Source: Aegilops tauschii subsp. strangulata (taxonomy: Eukaryota; Streptophyta; Magnoliopsida; Poales; Poaceae). From it: 64,000 nucleotides of DNA. The position numbers were made by a program, and so were the translations under genes. Positions within the stretch are counted from its first letter, which is position 1. Each line of letters starts with the position of its first letter. The stretch lies in NCBI RefSeq assembly GCF_002575655.3, contig NC_053039.3, positions 374,209,633 through 374,273,632 of the forward strand. The letters are read 5' to 3'. The notes below the pieces were generated by a model, which worked only from the letters and a program-made list of their open reading frames with translations, did not search any database and was not told the origin of the DNA. Shown piece after piece: positions 11,379 to 21,330 of the stretch.

Positions 11379-12698
11379 TCAAGTAGTGAATCCACCCGGA
11401 TCCCAAGGTATATCAAAGCCAATTTTAATTAGCAATGATTTGTAATTTAGTAGTGAGCACAAAGCAACATATATCATGTAATGACAAAGTCTAACTCTCT
11501 TCCTATGCATCGGCATGTCATAAAAGAACAATTCATGCACACATAGTAAAGGCCAATGCATAGTATAAGCAGTTTCTTGCAATTTTATCGTGTGGGAAAC
11601 ATAGAGAGGTGGAGGTATAGTTCCTCTCTCATAATAATTGCAAGTAGGAGCAGCAAGCACATGCATATTATATTCATCAAAATCATCATGTGCAACAGTA
11701 AAAGGCAACCCATTAATATAATCCTTAATAAGTGCAAACTTCTCCGATATAGTGTAGTCGGGAGAATTCAAAAAGATAATAGGACTATCATGCGTGGGTG
11801 CAATAGCAATAATTTCATGTTTAACGTAAGGAACTATAGCAAGTTCATCTCCATAAGCATAATTCATATTGGCATCTTGGCCACAAGCATCATCAAAAAG
11901 GGATATTTCAAGAGAATCAACGGGATCATAACAATCATCCTTCGGTAAGCACGAAGGGAAATTAAACAATGTATCAGTTGAATAGTTACTCTCATTAGAA
12001 GGTGGGCACGGGTAGCTAATCCGCTCTTCCTCCTTTTGTTCTTCGCTCTCCTCATCATCTTTTTCATCCAATGAGCTCACAGTTTCATCAATTTCTTCTT
12101 CCATAGACTCCTGCAAAATATTAGTCTCTTCTTGGATAGCGGAGTAGTCCTCAATATATGGTTCAACATAGGTATTAGAAGCATAATTATCATAGCAATA
12201 TTTAAGTATGGCAAAATTTTCAGATCTGTAAAGAGTAGCATCATACGTTTCAATCAAAGAAGCAATTTCATAAGCACCCTTGAAAGCAACAAATTCTTTA
12301 ATTTGTTGAATATCATAGTAACTATAAAGACCTTTAGCATACGAAGATAAGATTCCATTATCAATAAACTCACATTGGTAGGGAAGGTGTTTCTTAGGGT
12401 TTTCAGAACAACAAGTAATATCATATATTTCACATAAATTCCAAGCATAGCATTGCAAACGATGAATTTGACCCAATAGAATTTTCCCTTTTTCAGATAT
12501 TCGGTGTCGCACATAACAAGCATGCTCATCTAAGGATTTGCCCTCAACTAAGCTAGTTGGGGTTTCAGCACGAGCACATAGGGATCAAAGATGATCCAAG
12601 TAAAAAGCTTTAGGAGTGTGATAGATTTTGAGTGGTTCTTCAACCATTGGTTCAGTAGGTACAACTATTTTTTTTGGTATTTTGTGTTTCCTACCCAT
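11379..12698 (-). pseudogene. A-family ORF, conserved protein of unknown function with one nonsense codon
   Basis: The frame starts at ATG 12698-12696, about 95 bp inside the PBS, and runs 439 codons to the TAA/TGA-type stop at 11379. A single TGA (12587-12585) interrupts it; downstream 377 codons are open from the next ATG. The protein has a WNLC and CC-rich segment, a strongly acidic stretch (DEKDDEESEEQKEEE), a Tyr/Asp/Cys-rich middle (CYDPVDSLEISLFDD), NYYERGT, and a basic RKRVRL segment before the C-terminus GFDIPWDPGGFTT. I recognise no catalytic motif. Two further copies in the window keep most of the frame. Its place right after the PBS suggests a gag-like or accessory structural role; this is inference. 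Confidence 0.7.
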
Positions 12699-12793
12699 AA
12701 CTAAAGATAGAAAACAACTAAGAACATCAAATAAAAATTACTTAGTGATAAAGCAAACAAGCACACACGAGAATATTCACCCCACGCTATTGC

Positions 12794-12811
12794 TCCCCGG
12801 CAACGGCGCCA
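12794..12811 (-). other. A1 primer-binding site (tRNA-Asp)
   Basis: The minus strand reads TGGCGCCGTTGCCGGGGA, an exact complement of the 3' end of plant tRNA-Asp (TCCCCGGCAACGGCGCCA). It sits 11 nt from the LTR end. Confidence 0.93.
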
Positions 12812-12822
12812 GAAAAAGGTCT

Positions 12823-14124
12823 TGACAACCCACAAGTATAGGGGATCAATTGTAGCCTCTTTCGATAAGTAAGAGTGTCGAACCCAACGAGGAGCTAAAG
12901 GTAGAACAAATATTCCCTCAAGTTCTATCGACCACTGATACAACTCTACGCACGCTTAACGTTCGCTTTACCTAGAACAAGTATAAAACTAGAAGTACTT
13001 TGTAGGTGTTTTTGGATAGGTTTGCAAGAATATAAAGAGCACGTAAATAAAAAGCTAGGGGCTGTTAAAGTAAAGACACAACTAAAGTAAATATAGCGAG
13101 TGTGGAAAAGTGGTGGTAGGAGTTGCGAAATTGTCCCTAAGCAATCGACTACTTTACTAGACCGATAGCAAGTTTTATGTGGGAGAGGCCACTGCTAGCA
13201 TGTCATCCCTTACTTGGAATTCTATGCACTTATGATTGGAACTATTAGCAAGCATCCGCAACTACTAACGTTCATTAAGGTAAAACCCAACCATAGCATT
13301 AAGATATATTGGTCCCCCTTCAATCCCGTATGCATCAATTTCTATGATAGGTTGAAGCTTCTGTCACTCTTGCCCTCCAATACATAGTCCTATCAACATA
13401 CAACTAACCCTATGGTGTGATCCATGCGCGCGCTCATATGATGGGCACCAAAGGACAACAACATAACCACAAGCAAATTAAATCAATCATAGCAATTCAT
13501 CACCGGAAGCGAGGGGGAGAGGGTCCCCCTCCTTCTTCTTCTTCCTTGACCTCCTCCCTAGATGGGAGAAGGGTTTCGCCTCTGGTCCTTGGCCTCCATG
13601 GCATGGGAGGAGCGAGAGCCCCTTCGAGATTGGATCTGTCTCTCTGTCTCTCTCTGTTTCTGCGTTCTCCCTGCTGCCCTTTCACCGTTTCGTATATATA
13701 TGGAGATCCGTAACTCCGATTGGACTGAAATCTTCGCCGTGATTTTTTCCTGAAAATTAGCTTTCTTGCAGCCGAAGAAGGGCATCAACCACCTTACGGG
13801 TGGCCCACAAGGGTCAGGGGCGCGCCCAGGGGGCAGGCGCCCCCCTACCTCGTGGCCACCTCGGGCACCGTCTCGCGTTGATTCTTCTTTCGAAATTTTC
13901 CAAATATTCCAAAAATATTCTCCGTCCATTTTTATCCCGTTTGGATTCCGTTTGATATGGGGTTTCTGCGAAACATAAAACATGCAACAAACAAGAACTG
14001 GCACTGGGCACTGGATTAATATGTTAGTCCCAAAATAGTATAAAAAGTTGCCAAAAAGTATATGAAAGTTGTATAATATTAGCATGGAACAATCAAAAAT
14101 TATAGATACGACGGAGACGTATCA
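12823..14124 (-). repeat. A1 5' (middle) LTR, 1302 bp
   Basis: It runs on the plus strand from TGACAACCCACAAGTATAG to GACGGAGACGTATCA and is flanked on its left by the PBS. A TATA-like CATATATATACG on the minus strand (about 13690-13702) may be its promoter. On its right it does not meet host DNA but another internal 3' region. Confidence 0.9.
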
Positions 14125-15540
14125 ACATCCCCAAGTTTAATTCCTGCTCGTCCTCGAGTAGGTAAATGATAAAAAGATAATTTTCTATGTGGAATGCTAC
14201 CTAGCATAATCTTGATGACATAATCTAATCATGGCATGAATATTAAGACACGAGTGATTCAAGGCAATAGTCTATCATTTGACATAAAAACAATAATACT
14301 TCAAGCATACCAACCAAACAATTATGTCTTATCGAAATAACATAGCCAAAGAAAGCTCATCCCTACAAAATCATATAGTCTGGCTATGCTCCATCTTCAC
14401 CACACAAAGCATTCAAATCATGCACAACCCCGATGACAAGCCGAGCAATTGGTTCATACTTTTTAACGCGCTTCAGCATTTTCAACCCTCACGCAATACA
14501 TGAGCGCAAGCCATGGACATAGCACTATAGGCAAAATAGAATATGATGATGGGGGTTATGTGGAGAAGACAAAAAAGGAGAAAGTCTCACATCGACGCGG
14601 CTAATCAACGGGCTATGGAGATGCCCATCAATCGAGGTCAATGCAAGGAGTAGGGATTGCCATGCAACGGATGCACTAGAGCTATAAGTATATGAAAGCT
14701 CAAACTGAAACTAAGTGGGTGTGCATCCAACTTGCTTGCTCATGAAGACCTAGGGCATTTGAGGAAGCCCATCGTTGGAATATACAAGCCAAGTTCTATA
14801 ATGAAAATTCCCACTAGTATATGAAAGTGATAACTCAAGAGACTCTCTATATGAAGATCATGGTGCTACTCTGAAGCACAAGTGTGGTAAAAGGATAGTA
14901 ACATTGCCCCTTCTCTCTTTTTCTCTCATTTTTTTATTTTTTGTTCTTTTTTTGGGCCTTCTTTTTTTTGCCTTTCTCTTTTTTTATTTCTTTTTATATT
15001 TTTTTCGTCTGGAGTCTCATCCCGACTTGTGGGGGAATCATAGTCTCCATCATCCTTTCCTCACTGGGGCAATGCTCTAATAATGATGATCATCACACTT
15101 TTATTTACTTACAACTCAATATTACAACTCGATACTAGAACAAAGATATGACTCTATATGAATGCCTCCGGCAGTGTACCGGGATGTGCAATGATCTAGC
15201 ATAGCAATGACATAAAAAAACGGAAAAGCCATGAAAACATCATGCTAGCTATCTTACGATCATGCAAAGCAATATGACAATAAATGCTCAAGTCATGTAT
15301 ATGATGATGATGGAAGTTGCTTCGCAATATATCTCGGAATGGCTATGGAAATGCCATGATAGGTAGGTATGGTGGCTGTTTTGAGGAAGATATAAGGAGG
15401 TTTATGTGTGACAGAGCGTATTGTATCACGGGGTTTGGATGCACCGGCGAAGTTTGCACCAACTCTCAAGGTGAGAAAGGGCAATGCACGGTACCGAAGA
15501 GGCTAGCAATGATGGAAGGGCGAGAGTGCGTATAATCCAT
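14125..15540 (-). other. Second A1 internal 3' piece, truncated
   Basis: This is nearly identical to 8329-~9735, starting with the PPT-like segment and ending at GAGTGCGTATAATC. From about 15540 the sequence is H1 leader (CTCCATCTCACATGATG). The junction shares only a few bases (ACTC-like) between the two partners, suggesting end joining after a deletion. Confidence 0.85.
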
Positions 15541-15750
15541 GACTCCATCTCACATGATGATCGGACATGGTTTAGTTGATATGGATCACGTGATCGTTTA
15601 GATGAGTAGAGGGATGTCTATCTAAGTGGGAGTTCTTAAGTACTATGATTAATTGAACTTAAATTTATCATGAACTTAGTCCTGATAGTATTTGCATATC
15701 TATGTTGTAGATCAATAGCTCGCGTATAGCTTCCCTGTTTTATTTATAAT

Positions 15751-16706
15751 ATGTTCCTAGAGAAAACTAAGTTGAAAGATGATAGTAGCAATGATGCGGA
15801 CTAGGTCCGTGATCTGAGGATTATCCTTATTGCTGCACAGAAGAATTATGTCCTTGATGCACCGCTAGGTGACGGACCTATTGCAGGAGCGGATGCAGAC
15901 ATTATGAACGTTTGGCAAAGCTCGGTATGATGACTACTTGATAGTTTAGTGCACCATGCTTTACGGCTTAGAACCGGGACTTCAAAAATGTTTTGAACGC
16001 CACGGAGCATATAAGATGTTCCAAGAGCTGAAATTTGTATTTCAGACTCATGCCCGAGTCGAGAGGTATGAGACCTCTGACAAGTATTTTTCCTACAAGA
16101 TGGAGGAGAATAGCTCAACCACTGAGCATGTGCTCAGAATGTCTGAGTACTACAATCGCTTGAATCTAGTGGGAGTTAATCTTCCAGATAAGATAGTGAT
16201 TGACAGAGTTCTTTAGTCACTATCACCAAGTTACTAGAACTTCGTGATGAATTATAATATGTAAGGATGACGAAAACGATTCCCGAGCTCTTCGCGATGC
16301 TGAAATCAGCGAAGGTAGAAATCAAGAAAAGCATCAAGTGTTGATGGTTGACAAGACCACTAGTTTCAAGTAAAAGGGCAATGGAAAGAAAGGGGACTTC
16401 AAGAAAAATGGCAAGCAAGTTGCCACTCCCATGAAGAAGCCCAAAGCTAGACCCAAGCCTGAAACTAAGTGCTTCTACTGCAAAGGAAATGGTCACTGGA
16501 AGTGGAACTGCCCTAGATACTTGGCGGATAAGATGGATGGCAAAGTGAACAAAGGTATATTTGATATACATGTTATTGATGTGTACTTTACTAGTGTTTA
16601 TAGCAACCCCTCGGTATTTGATACTGGTTCAGTTGCTAAGAGTAGTAACTCGAAACGGGAGTTGCAAAATAAACAGAGACTAGTTAAGGGCGAGGTGATG
16701 ATGTGA
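15751..16706 (+). pseudogene. H1 gag and start of protease (BARE-type)
   Basis: Gag begins with an ATG in the context MFLEKTKLKDD, matching copia gag of the Angela/BARE group. A TAG (tryptophan codon in relatives) lies early and another stop closes the frame at 16214-16216 after LPDKIVIDRVL. A later frame carries the zinc knuckle C-X2-C-X4-H-X4-C (CFYCKGNGHWKWNC, 16470-16511), followed by the aspartic protease signature DTGS (16620-16631). Gag would form the RNA-packaging particle. Multiple stops show decay. Confidence 0.88.
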
Positions 16707-16792
16707 GTTGGAAGTGATTCCAAGGTTGATAAGATCACCATTGCACACTCCCTTTACCTTTGGATTAGTGTTGAACCTAAAATAAATGTTAT

Positions 16793-17162
16793 GTGATGTT
16801 TGCATTGAGCATGAATATGATTGGATCATGTTTATTGCAATACGGTTATTCATTTAAGTCAAAGAATAATTGTTGTTCTATTTACATGAATAAAACCTTC
16901 TATGGTCATACACTCAATATAAATGGTTTATTAAATCTTGACCGTAGTGATACACATATTCATAATGTTGAAGCCAACAGATGCAAAGTTAATAATGATA
17001 GTGCAACTTATATGTGGCATTACCGTTTAGGTCATATTGGTGTAAAGCGCATGAAGAAACTCCATACCGATGGACTTTTGGAATCACTTGATGCTTGTGA
17101 ACCATGCCTCATGGGCAAGATGACTAAGACTCCGTTCTCCAGAACAATGGAGCGAGCCACTG
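16793..17162 (+). pseudogene. H1 pol: end of protease region and gag-pre-integrase zinc domain
   Basis: The open stretch includes the HHCC-type zinc-binding segment (WHYRLGH...CEPC) that precedes copia integrase. Coding is cut at 17162/17163 by element C and resumes after it at 27544 with the duplicated CACTG. Joined across the insertion the reading would continue into the integrase core. Confidence 0.88.
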
Positions 17163-17230
17163 TGTTGGGGATATACCCCGCGGTATGACCCGGCCGGAGA
17201 TATGGCCCGGCTGGTTCTTGGTGTTTCATT

Positions 17231-17490
17231 GGTAAGCCAGCAGATGTTAAGCCAGAGGGTAAGTCAGATGGTAAGCCGGCAGATGTTAAGCCGGCAGGTG
17301 TTAAGCCGGCATATGTTAAGCCAGAGGGTAAGTCAGATGGTAAGCCGATAGTTGTTAAGCCAACAGATGTTAAGCTGGCAGATGTTAAGCCGACAGATGT
17401 TAAGCCAGAGGGTAAGTCAGATGGTAAGCCGGCAGATGTTATGCCCGCAGATGTTAAGCCAGATGTTAAGCCAGATGGTAAGTCAGATTG
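17231..17490 (+). repeat. 12/15-bp minisatellite in the C 5' LTR
   Basis: About 19 units alternate between GTTAAGCCGGCAGAT (15 bp) and GGTAAGTCAGAT (12 bp) variants, with some higher-order order (AGAGGGTAAGTCAGATGG recurs three times). Every unit length is a multiple of three, so two forward frames remain open, one reading KPADV, KPEG and KSDG units. The 3' LTR carries the same array with different unit order (about 26852-27115). Confidence 0.88.
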
Positions 17491-17620
17491 TAACAGAGTT
17501 GCCTGGAGTTAAGAAGCCCGAGACGTTAAAAAGCCCATGGAGAGAAGCCCATGATGAGAAGTCAGAATAGTTTAAGTCTTAAATCCGAGTTGGACTCTAC
17601 ATGTAACCCGCCCCTTCAAC

Positions 17621-17630
17621 TTATATAAGG
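17621..17630 (+). promoter_or_regulatory. TATA box of the C LTR
   Basis: TTATATAAGG is present in both LTRs (17621-17630; 27243-27252) in a conserved context and is about 290 bp from the LTR end. Confidence 0.7.
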
Positions 17631-17922
17631 AGGGGCAGGGCACCCCAAGAGGGAGAAGTAAGAAGGAATAATCGTTAAGGCTAGACACAACTAGGAGAGC
17701 CGGAGATATGGCGACTCCCTCGTGATGATAATGAGAACTAGCCACAAACATCATGTAGGGTTATTACCGGATGATGTTTCCCGGGGCCCGAAGCTGTCTA
17801 AACCCTTGTCTTGTGTTGCGTCTCTCGATTCCGATCAACCCCTCTCAAGCTATCACATAGATGCGTTGGCCTCACGACTAAGTCCTCACACTAGGACATC
17901 TGCTGTGACAATTCCACGACAG

Positions 17923-17941
17923 TTGGCGCCCACCGTGGGGC
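17923..17941 (+). other. C primer-binding site
   Basis: TTGGCGCCCACCGTGGGGC begins two bases inside the element. It contains the TGG expected for pairing to a tRNA CCA end. I cannot name the tRNA with confidence. Confidence 0.7.
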
Positions 17942-18339
17942 TGCGCACGATGGTGTTGAGTTCTTGGAGGGCACTTTCCCAGGGATCGAGAAGTTCATAA
18001 TTTTTCGGATGAAGAAACACCTGTTTGGAAGGATCCGCGTCAGCTTTGTGTTCATTGGTCCAGATTTACGATCTGTGAAATTTAATTTCAAAAAAAAGTT
18101 AGGGCAACGTCCGTGCGCCACCACAAGTCGCCGAGATCAACAGGATCATAAGTCGCCGAGATCAATAGAAAAATCCATCGGGCACTAGAGTGGTCAGCTA
18201 AAAGCTATATCTGAGATCTATTGGTACAAGGATTGTCCCGAGGGGGATCCGTAAAGCGCGTGCTCAAAGTTACCGCTAGAAAACTGATTGAAGGAATATA
18301 AAAAAACCAGCTGGATCGCTCAAAGCGACCACAACCCAG

Positions 18340-19740
18340 AGAAGGATGGAGAATCGGACTTTGCCGCCGCCTCAGCCGTGCTTCGCCGGTGCACCTTTGT
18401 TGCACCACGCCTCAAATCGGACGCCCGCCGGCCTTCACCATGGGCTGACTGCTCCTCCGACTCTCTACAGCCCTGCTGAGTCGCCTCATCTCAAACTACC
18501 ATGAGCCGCCCGGCCAAGACCCGCCTCTGCAGTAAGTCTGCATCTCCGCCTCTGCCATGACCGACCCAGAGAGCCGCCGTCGCACCTACGACCTCGTGTC
18601 GCCTGCCGCCATCACCACTTCAGCCGCACTCCTCCACGAGTCGCCGTCGTTGGCTCACCTCTGCTCCGAGCCGCTGTCGGGGCCGGCCGCCGTCACGCCT
18701 GTTTTACCCTGAGAGCCGGCTGTTTTCAACCTCGCTCGAGTGTTCTATTGACCCGCCACCACTGCTGCCCGTGAGCCGCTCATCCCCAGTGTGGTGCGCC
18801 TCCGCCTTAAACCGCCCTCACACCCTCCAGCTCTGCGTGTTCGCGCTGAACCAGCCACGTCCGCGCCTCTCCAATCCGCTGCTGCCGCGGACGCACCTCG
18901 TCAACCCACCGGAGTGCCCTTGTTGCAGCATCTGAGTCGCCAAAATGCCTCTGCAGCCGCGACCCGCCGTGGCCAGCCCCGAACAGGTCAGCCTCATTGC
19001 TTAACTCGCCCACCTCCGACTCTGCCTCGCCACCGCGGGCCTGCTGGCGCGTTTCCAACCCGCCTCCATCAGGAACTCTGAGCCGCCGGCTGCCTTGGCT
19101 TCGCGCCGCCCTGAGCCGCTGATCTCCACGGTGACTGGCTGCACTGGCTCTCCATGAGTTGACCCGCCGCCCAGTCCCACGGCCGAGCCGCCGCTGCTTC
19201 TGCTCCCGAGCGCCCGCGTCGTCCACGCTGTCGTCGGGCCCTGACTCCGCCGCCCCCGAGCCTCTTTGGCCGTGCTCTACTCCCATCGTGGCTGGGTCAA
19301 ACAGCTGCTTCGTGCCAAACCAAGCCGCTGCTGCCCAACTTCATTGCCGCACCGAGTCAACACAATGACTTCGCCTTTGAGCCGCCGTTACCTCGCCTGA
19401 GCCGCTGAGTGGCCTCGCTAGCATCGCACCTCCACAACGGGTTTGTCCCCTCGACCCACCGGGTCGCTTTGGCCGCAGCCGTCTCGGTCTCTGCCTGTTT
19501 TGTCAAACTTGCTTCAGTCGTGCGTCACTGCCACGCCGGGTCACTGTTTCAGCCTCAAGCCATTGTTTCCAACTAGCGCCGATGAGTGCTTCCAGTCGCT
19601 GCCTCCACTGGCGTTGCCTCTGCCTTGAGCGTCACCCACTCCGTATTGCACCGAGTTACCGACATCTGTGCGGTGTTAAAAGTCGCCAAGGATCGGATCT
19701 TGAGGCCGTAAGTAAAAGCTTAAATCGTCGAGGCGTCTGT
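18340..19740 (+). other. GC-rich, C-biased internal tract of C with recurring GAGCCGC motifs
   Basis: About 1.4 kb are markedly richer in C and G than the flanks. The motif GAGCCGC(C/T) recurs at least nine times (for example near 18503, 18571, 18666, 18773, 19079, 19112, 19183, 19377 and 19398), with CTCGCC and GACCCGCC in between. Many accidental open frames result on both strands, but no start, domain or codon pattern stands out. Confidence 0.55.
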
Positions 19741-21330
19741 TTGTGCTGCTGCTTTCCACATTGTCACACGAGGGGTCAATAGAGTTGGAGCTGCTTGCTG
19801 TTGTGCATGCTTCTACTGCTCACTTCAGTGTCGAATTTTTTTTCACCACTACGCTTTTCGAATATGCAAATCAACAGACATCAATCATGGAGTGTTCATT
19901 TGGTACTAATTGAACGAAGCACAATCAGTCACGGAGTAGTACTGGTTGAGTACTGTTTACATAAAAGCCAAGTTGACAAGGACGCCCATGTTCGATGCAC
20001 TGTCCAAAGGGCAAGACCCACTTAAAAAACTCAACGGATGCGTGGTTGTTTGGACGTGAAGGCCATCACCTGGTCGAATTGCCGTACAGTCACTTCGTCC
20101 GAAAAATATATCAGGTGATATCTCTCTAAACCTATTTTATTAGCACATATTGTTTCTATCAAAGAACAAATTACTTTGATTTGTATATTTTTATATACAT
20201 GACCATTATTCATTACAAATGTGGTTTATACCACGGGTATGGAGCACAGGCTGATAATATTCCGCCTGGCGATAGTCCAGGACATATTACATGATGAATG
20301 GACACACACAAGCGGCCGCCGTTGCGGTCCGGTCTACATCGACTTGCTGAGATCGCGTTTGCTCACTGTTCAATGGACGTGCGCAAATCGCCGCTCCTAT
20401 GGCTTGATCTACATCAACTAGCTGGGACCGCGCCTGCGATTGACTCGCCCGTCCACACGGTTTACCGCGCCTATGATTGTCTCACATGTTTGCACCGGCT
20501 TACAACGCCGCGGCCGACTCATCTGTCCGTGCCCGCGGCCCACTTGCCTGCGTTTGTGTTGTCTCTGATGCTGCGGTCGTCTTTACCATCCGCCCTGCGG
20601 TCCGGTCTATTCCAACAATTCTGAAGCAAATCATATTATATTATCAGCCTCCGCCTGCACCGGATGGCTCAATGAACAGGGGCACAAGTCACCACCACTA
20701 CAGTTTGGTTAACTTCAAAATAGCCAGTTGGGATGAACCATTGGCCGAGTTGCTGACACAGCTTATACGGGATCATTTATAACCCATTACAGTCACCTCA
20801 AACTTCTGTGGATTCACATCGCGTTATCAACGCCAATAATACACATCTTATGTTATGGTCAAAATATGAAGAATCTCAAGCCAACTCTTCGAGTCGTCTT
20901 AAGACTCGGGGGCTATGACATTACTCAGCAATGTTGCCAGTTTGAGCAAAATTCAAGAACTCCGAGTCGTTGGAAGGGAAAGATAACCCGACCCTGGAGG
21001 CTACTACCATATTGATAATAATTTAAAGGCCGTCAGAAAATTTCCGGCTCAAAATGAAGGATTCCGGTTTAAAATCCGGCTCAAGGGAAATCTGTCCCTC
21101 ACAAAGCTTTGAAGCTCTCAATATCCGGTTTAAAATCTCGGTTCAAGAAGAATTTATCTCTTGCAAAAAGTTAAAGGTTGCCGAAGAGGACCTGCTGCCA
21201 TGATGCGTGGTTCAAACATGGGTATCCTGCCTTATTAGCTCATTATGATCACTTGGGGGCTTCCTGCTCGTATTCGAAGCATAGCGTTACTACCCTCTTG
21301 ACCGAATATATCACTTGGGGGCTTCCTATT
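19741..21330 (+). other. C internal region left of D, non-coding
   Basis: No domain is visible. Short motifs such as ACTCGGGGGCTA (about 20906) and CACTTGGGGGCTTCCT (21251, 21312) resemble the polypurine tract that precedes the 3' LTR. The last 70 bp include a tandem-like repeat of CTACCCTCTTGACC also seen after D. Confidence 0.6.

Larger units (their letters stand above)
7026..15540 (-). mobile_element. A1: non-autonomous Gypsy-like LTR element, tandem LTR-int-LTR-int form
   Basis: Read on the minus strand the order is: 3' piece of an internal region (15540-14125), LTR (14124-12823), tRNA-Asp PBS, ORF, long non-coding region, PPT-like AAGCTTGGGGATGC, LTR (8328-7026). The LTRs begin TGATACGTCTCCGTCG and end GTGGGTTATCA. 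No protease, RT, RNase H or integrase is present, so it must have been mobilised in trans. The extra internal piece upstream of the LTR implies a tandem concatemer whose outer 5' part was deleted into the H1 leader. PBS type and termini suggest the Athila-like/Sabrina-WHAM-type group of Triticeae Gypsy elements; the family name is an inference. Confidence 0.88.
17163..17921 (+). repeat. C 5' LTR (759 bp)
   Basis: It runs from TGTTGGGGATATACCCCGCG to CAATTCCACGACA. It contains a minisatellite in its left third and a TATA box TTATATAAGG (17621-17630) followed by a purine-rich GGAGGGGCAGGGC. It differs from the 3' LTR by repeat-unit changes and a few percent substitutions in the right half. Confidence 0.93.

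Noticed and set aside
13417..14085. Open frames repeated at 7620-7991 and 13417-14085
   Set aside because: They are matching positions of the two A1 LTRs. Repetition reflects the LTR pair, not a gene family.
17231..17490. Could the repeat array be a CRISPR or a protein-coding repeat gene
   Set aside because: Units are contiguous without unique spacers, the genome is plant, and the in-frame reading has no start codon upstream. It lies inside an LTR and recurs in the other LTR.
18791..19628. Open frames in the GC-rich part of element C
   Set aside because: Several frames on both strands are open, no start context or known domain is visible, and the region sits in a non-autonomous retroelement.
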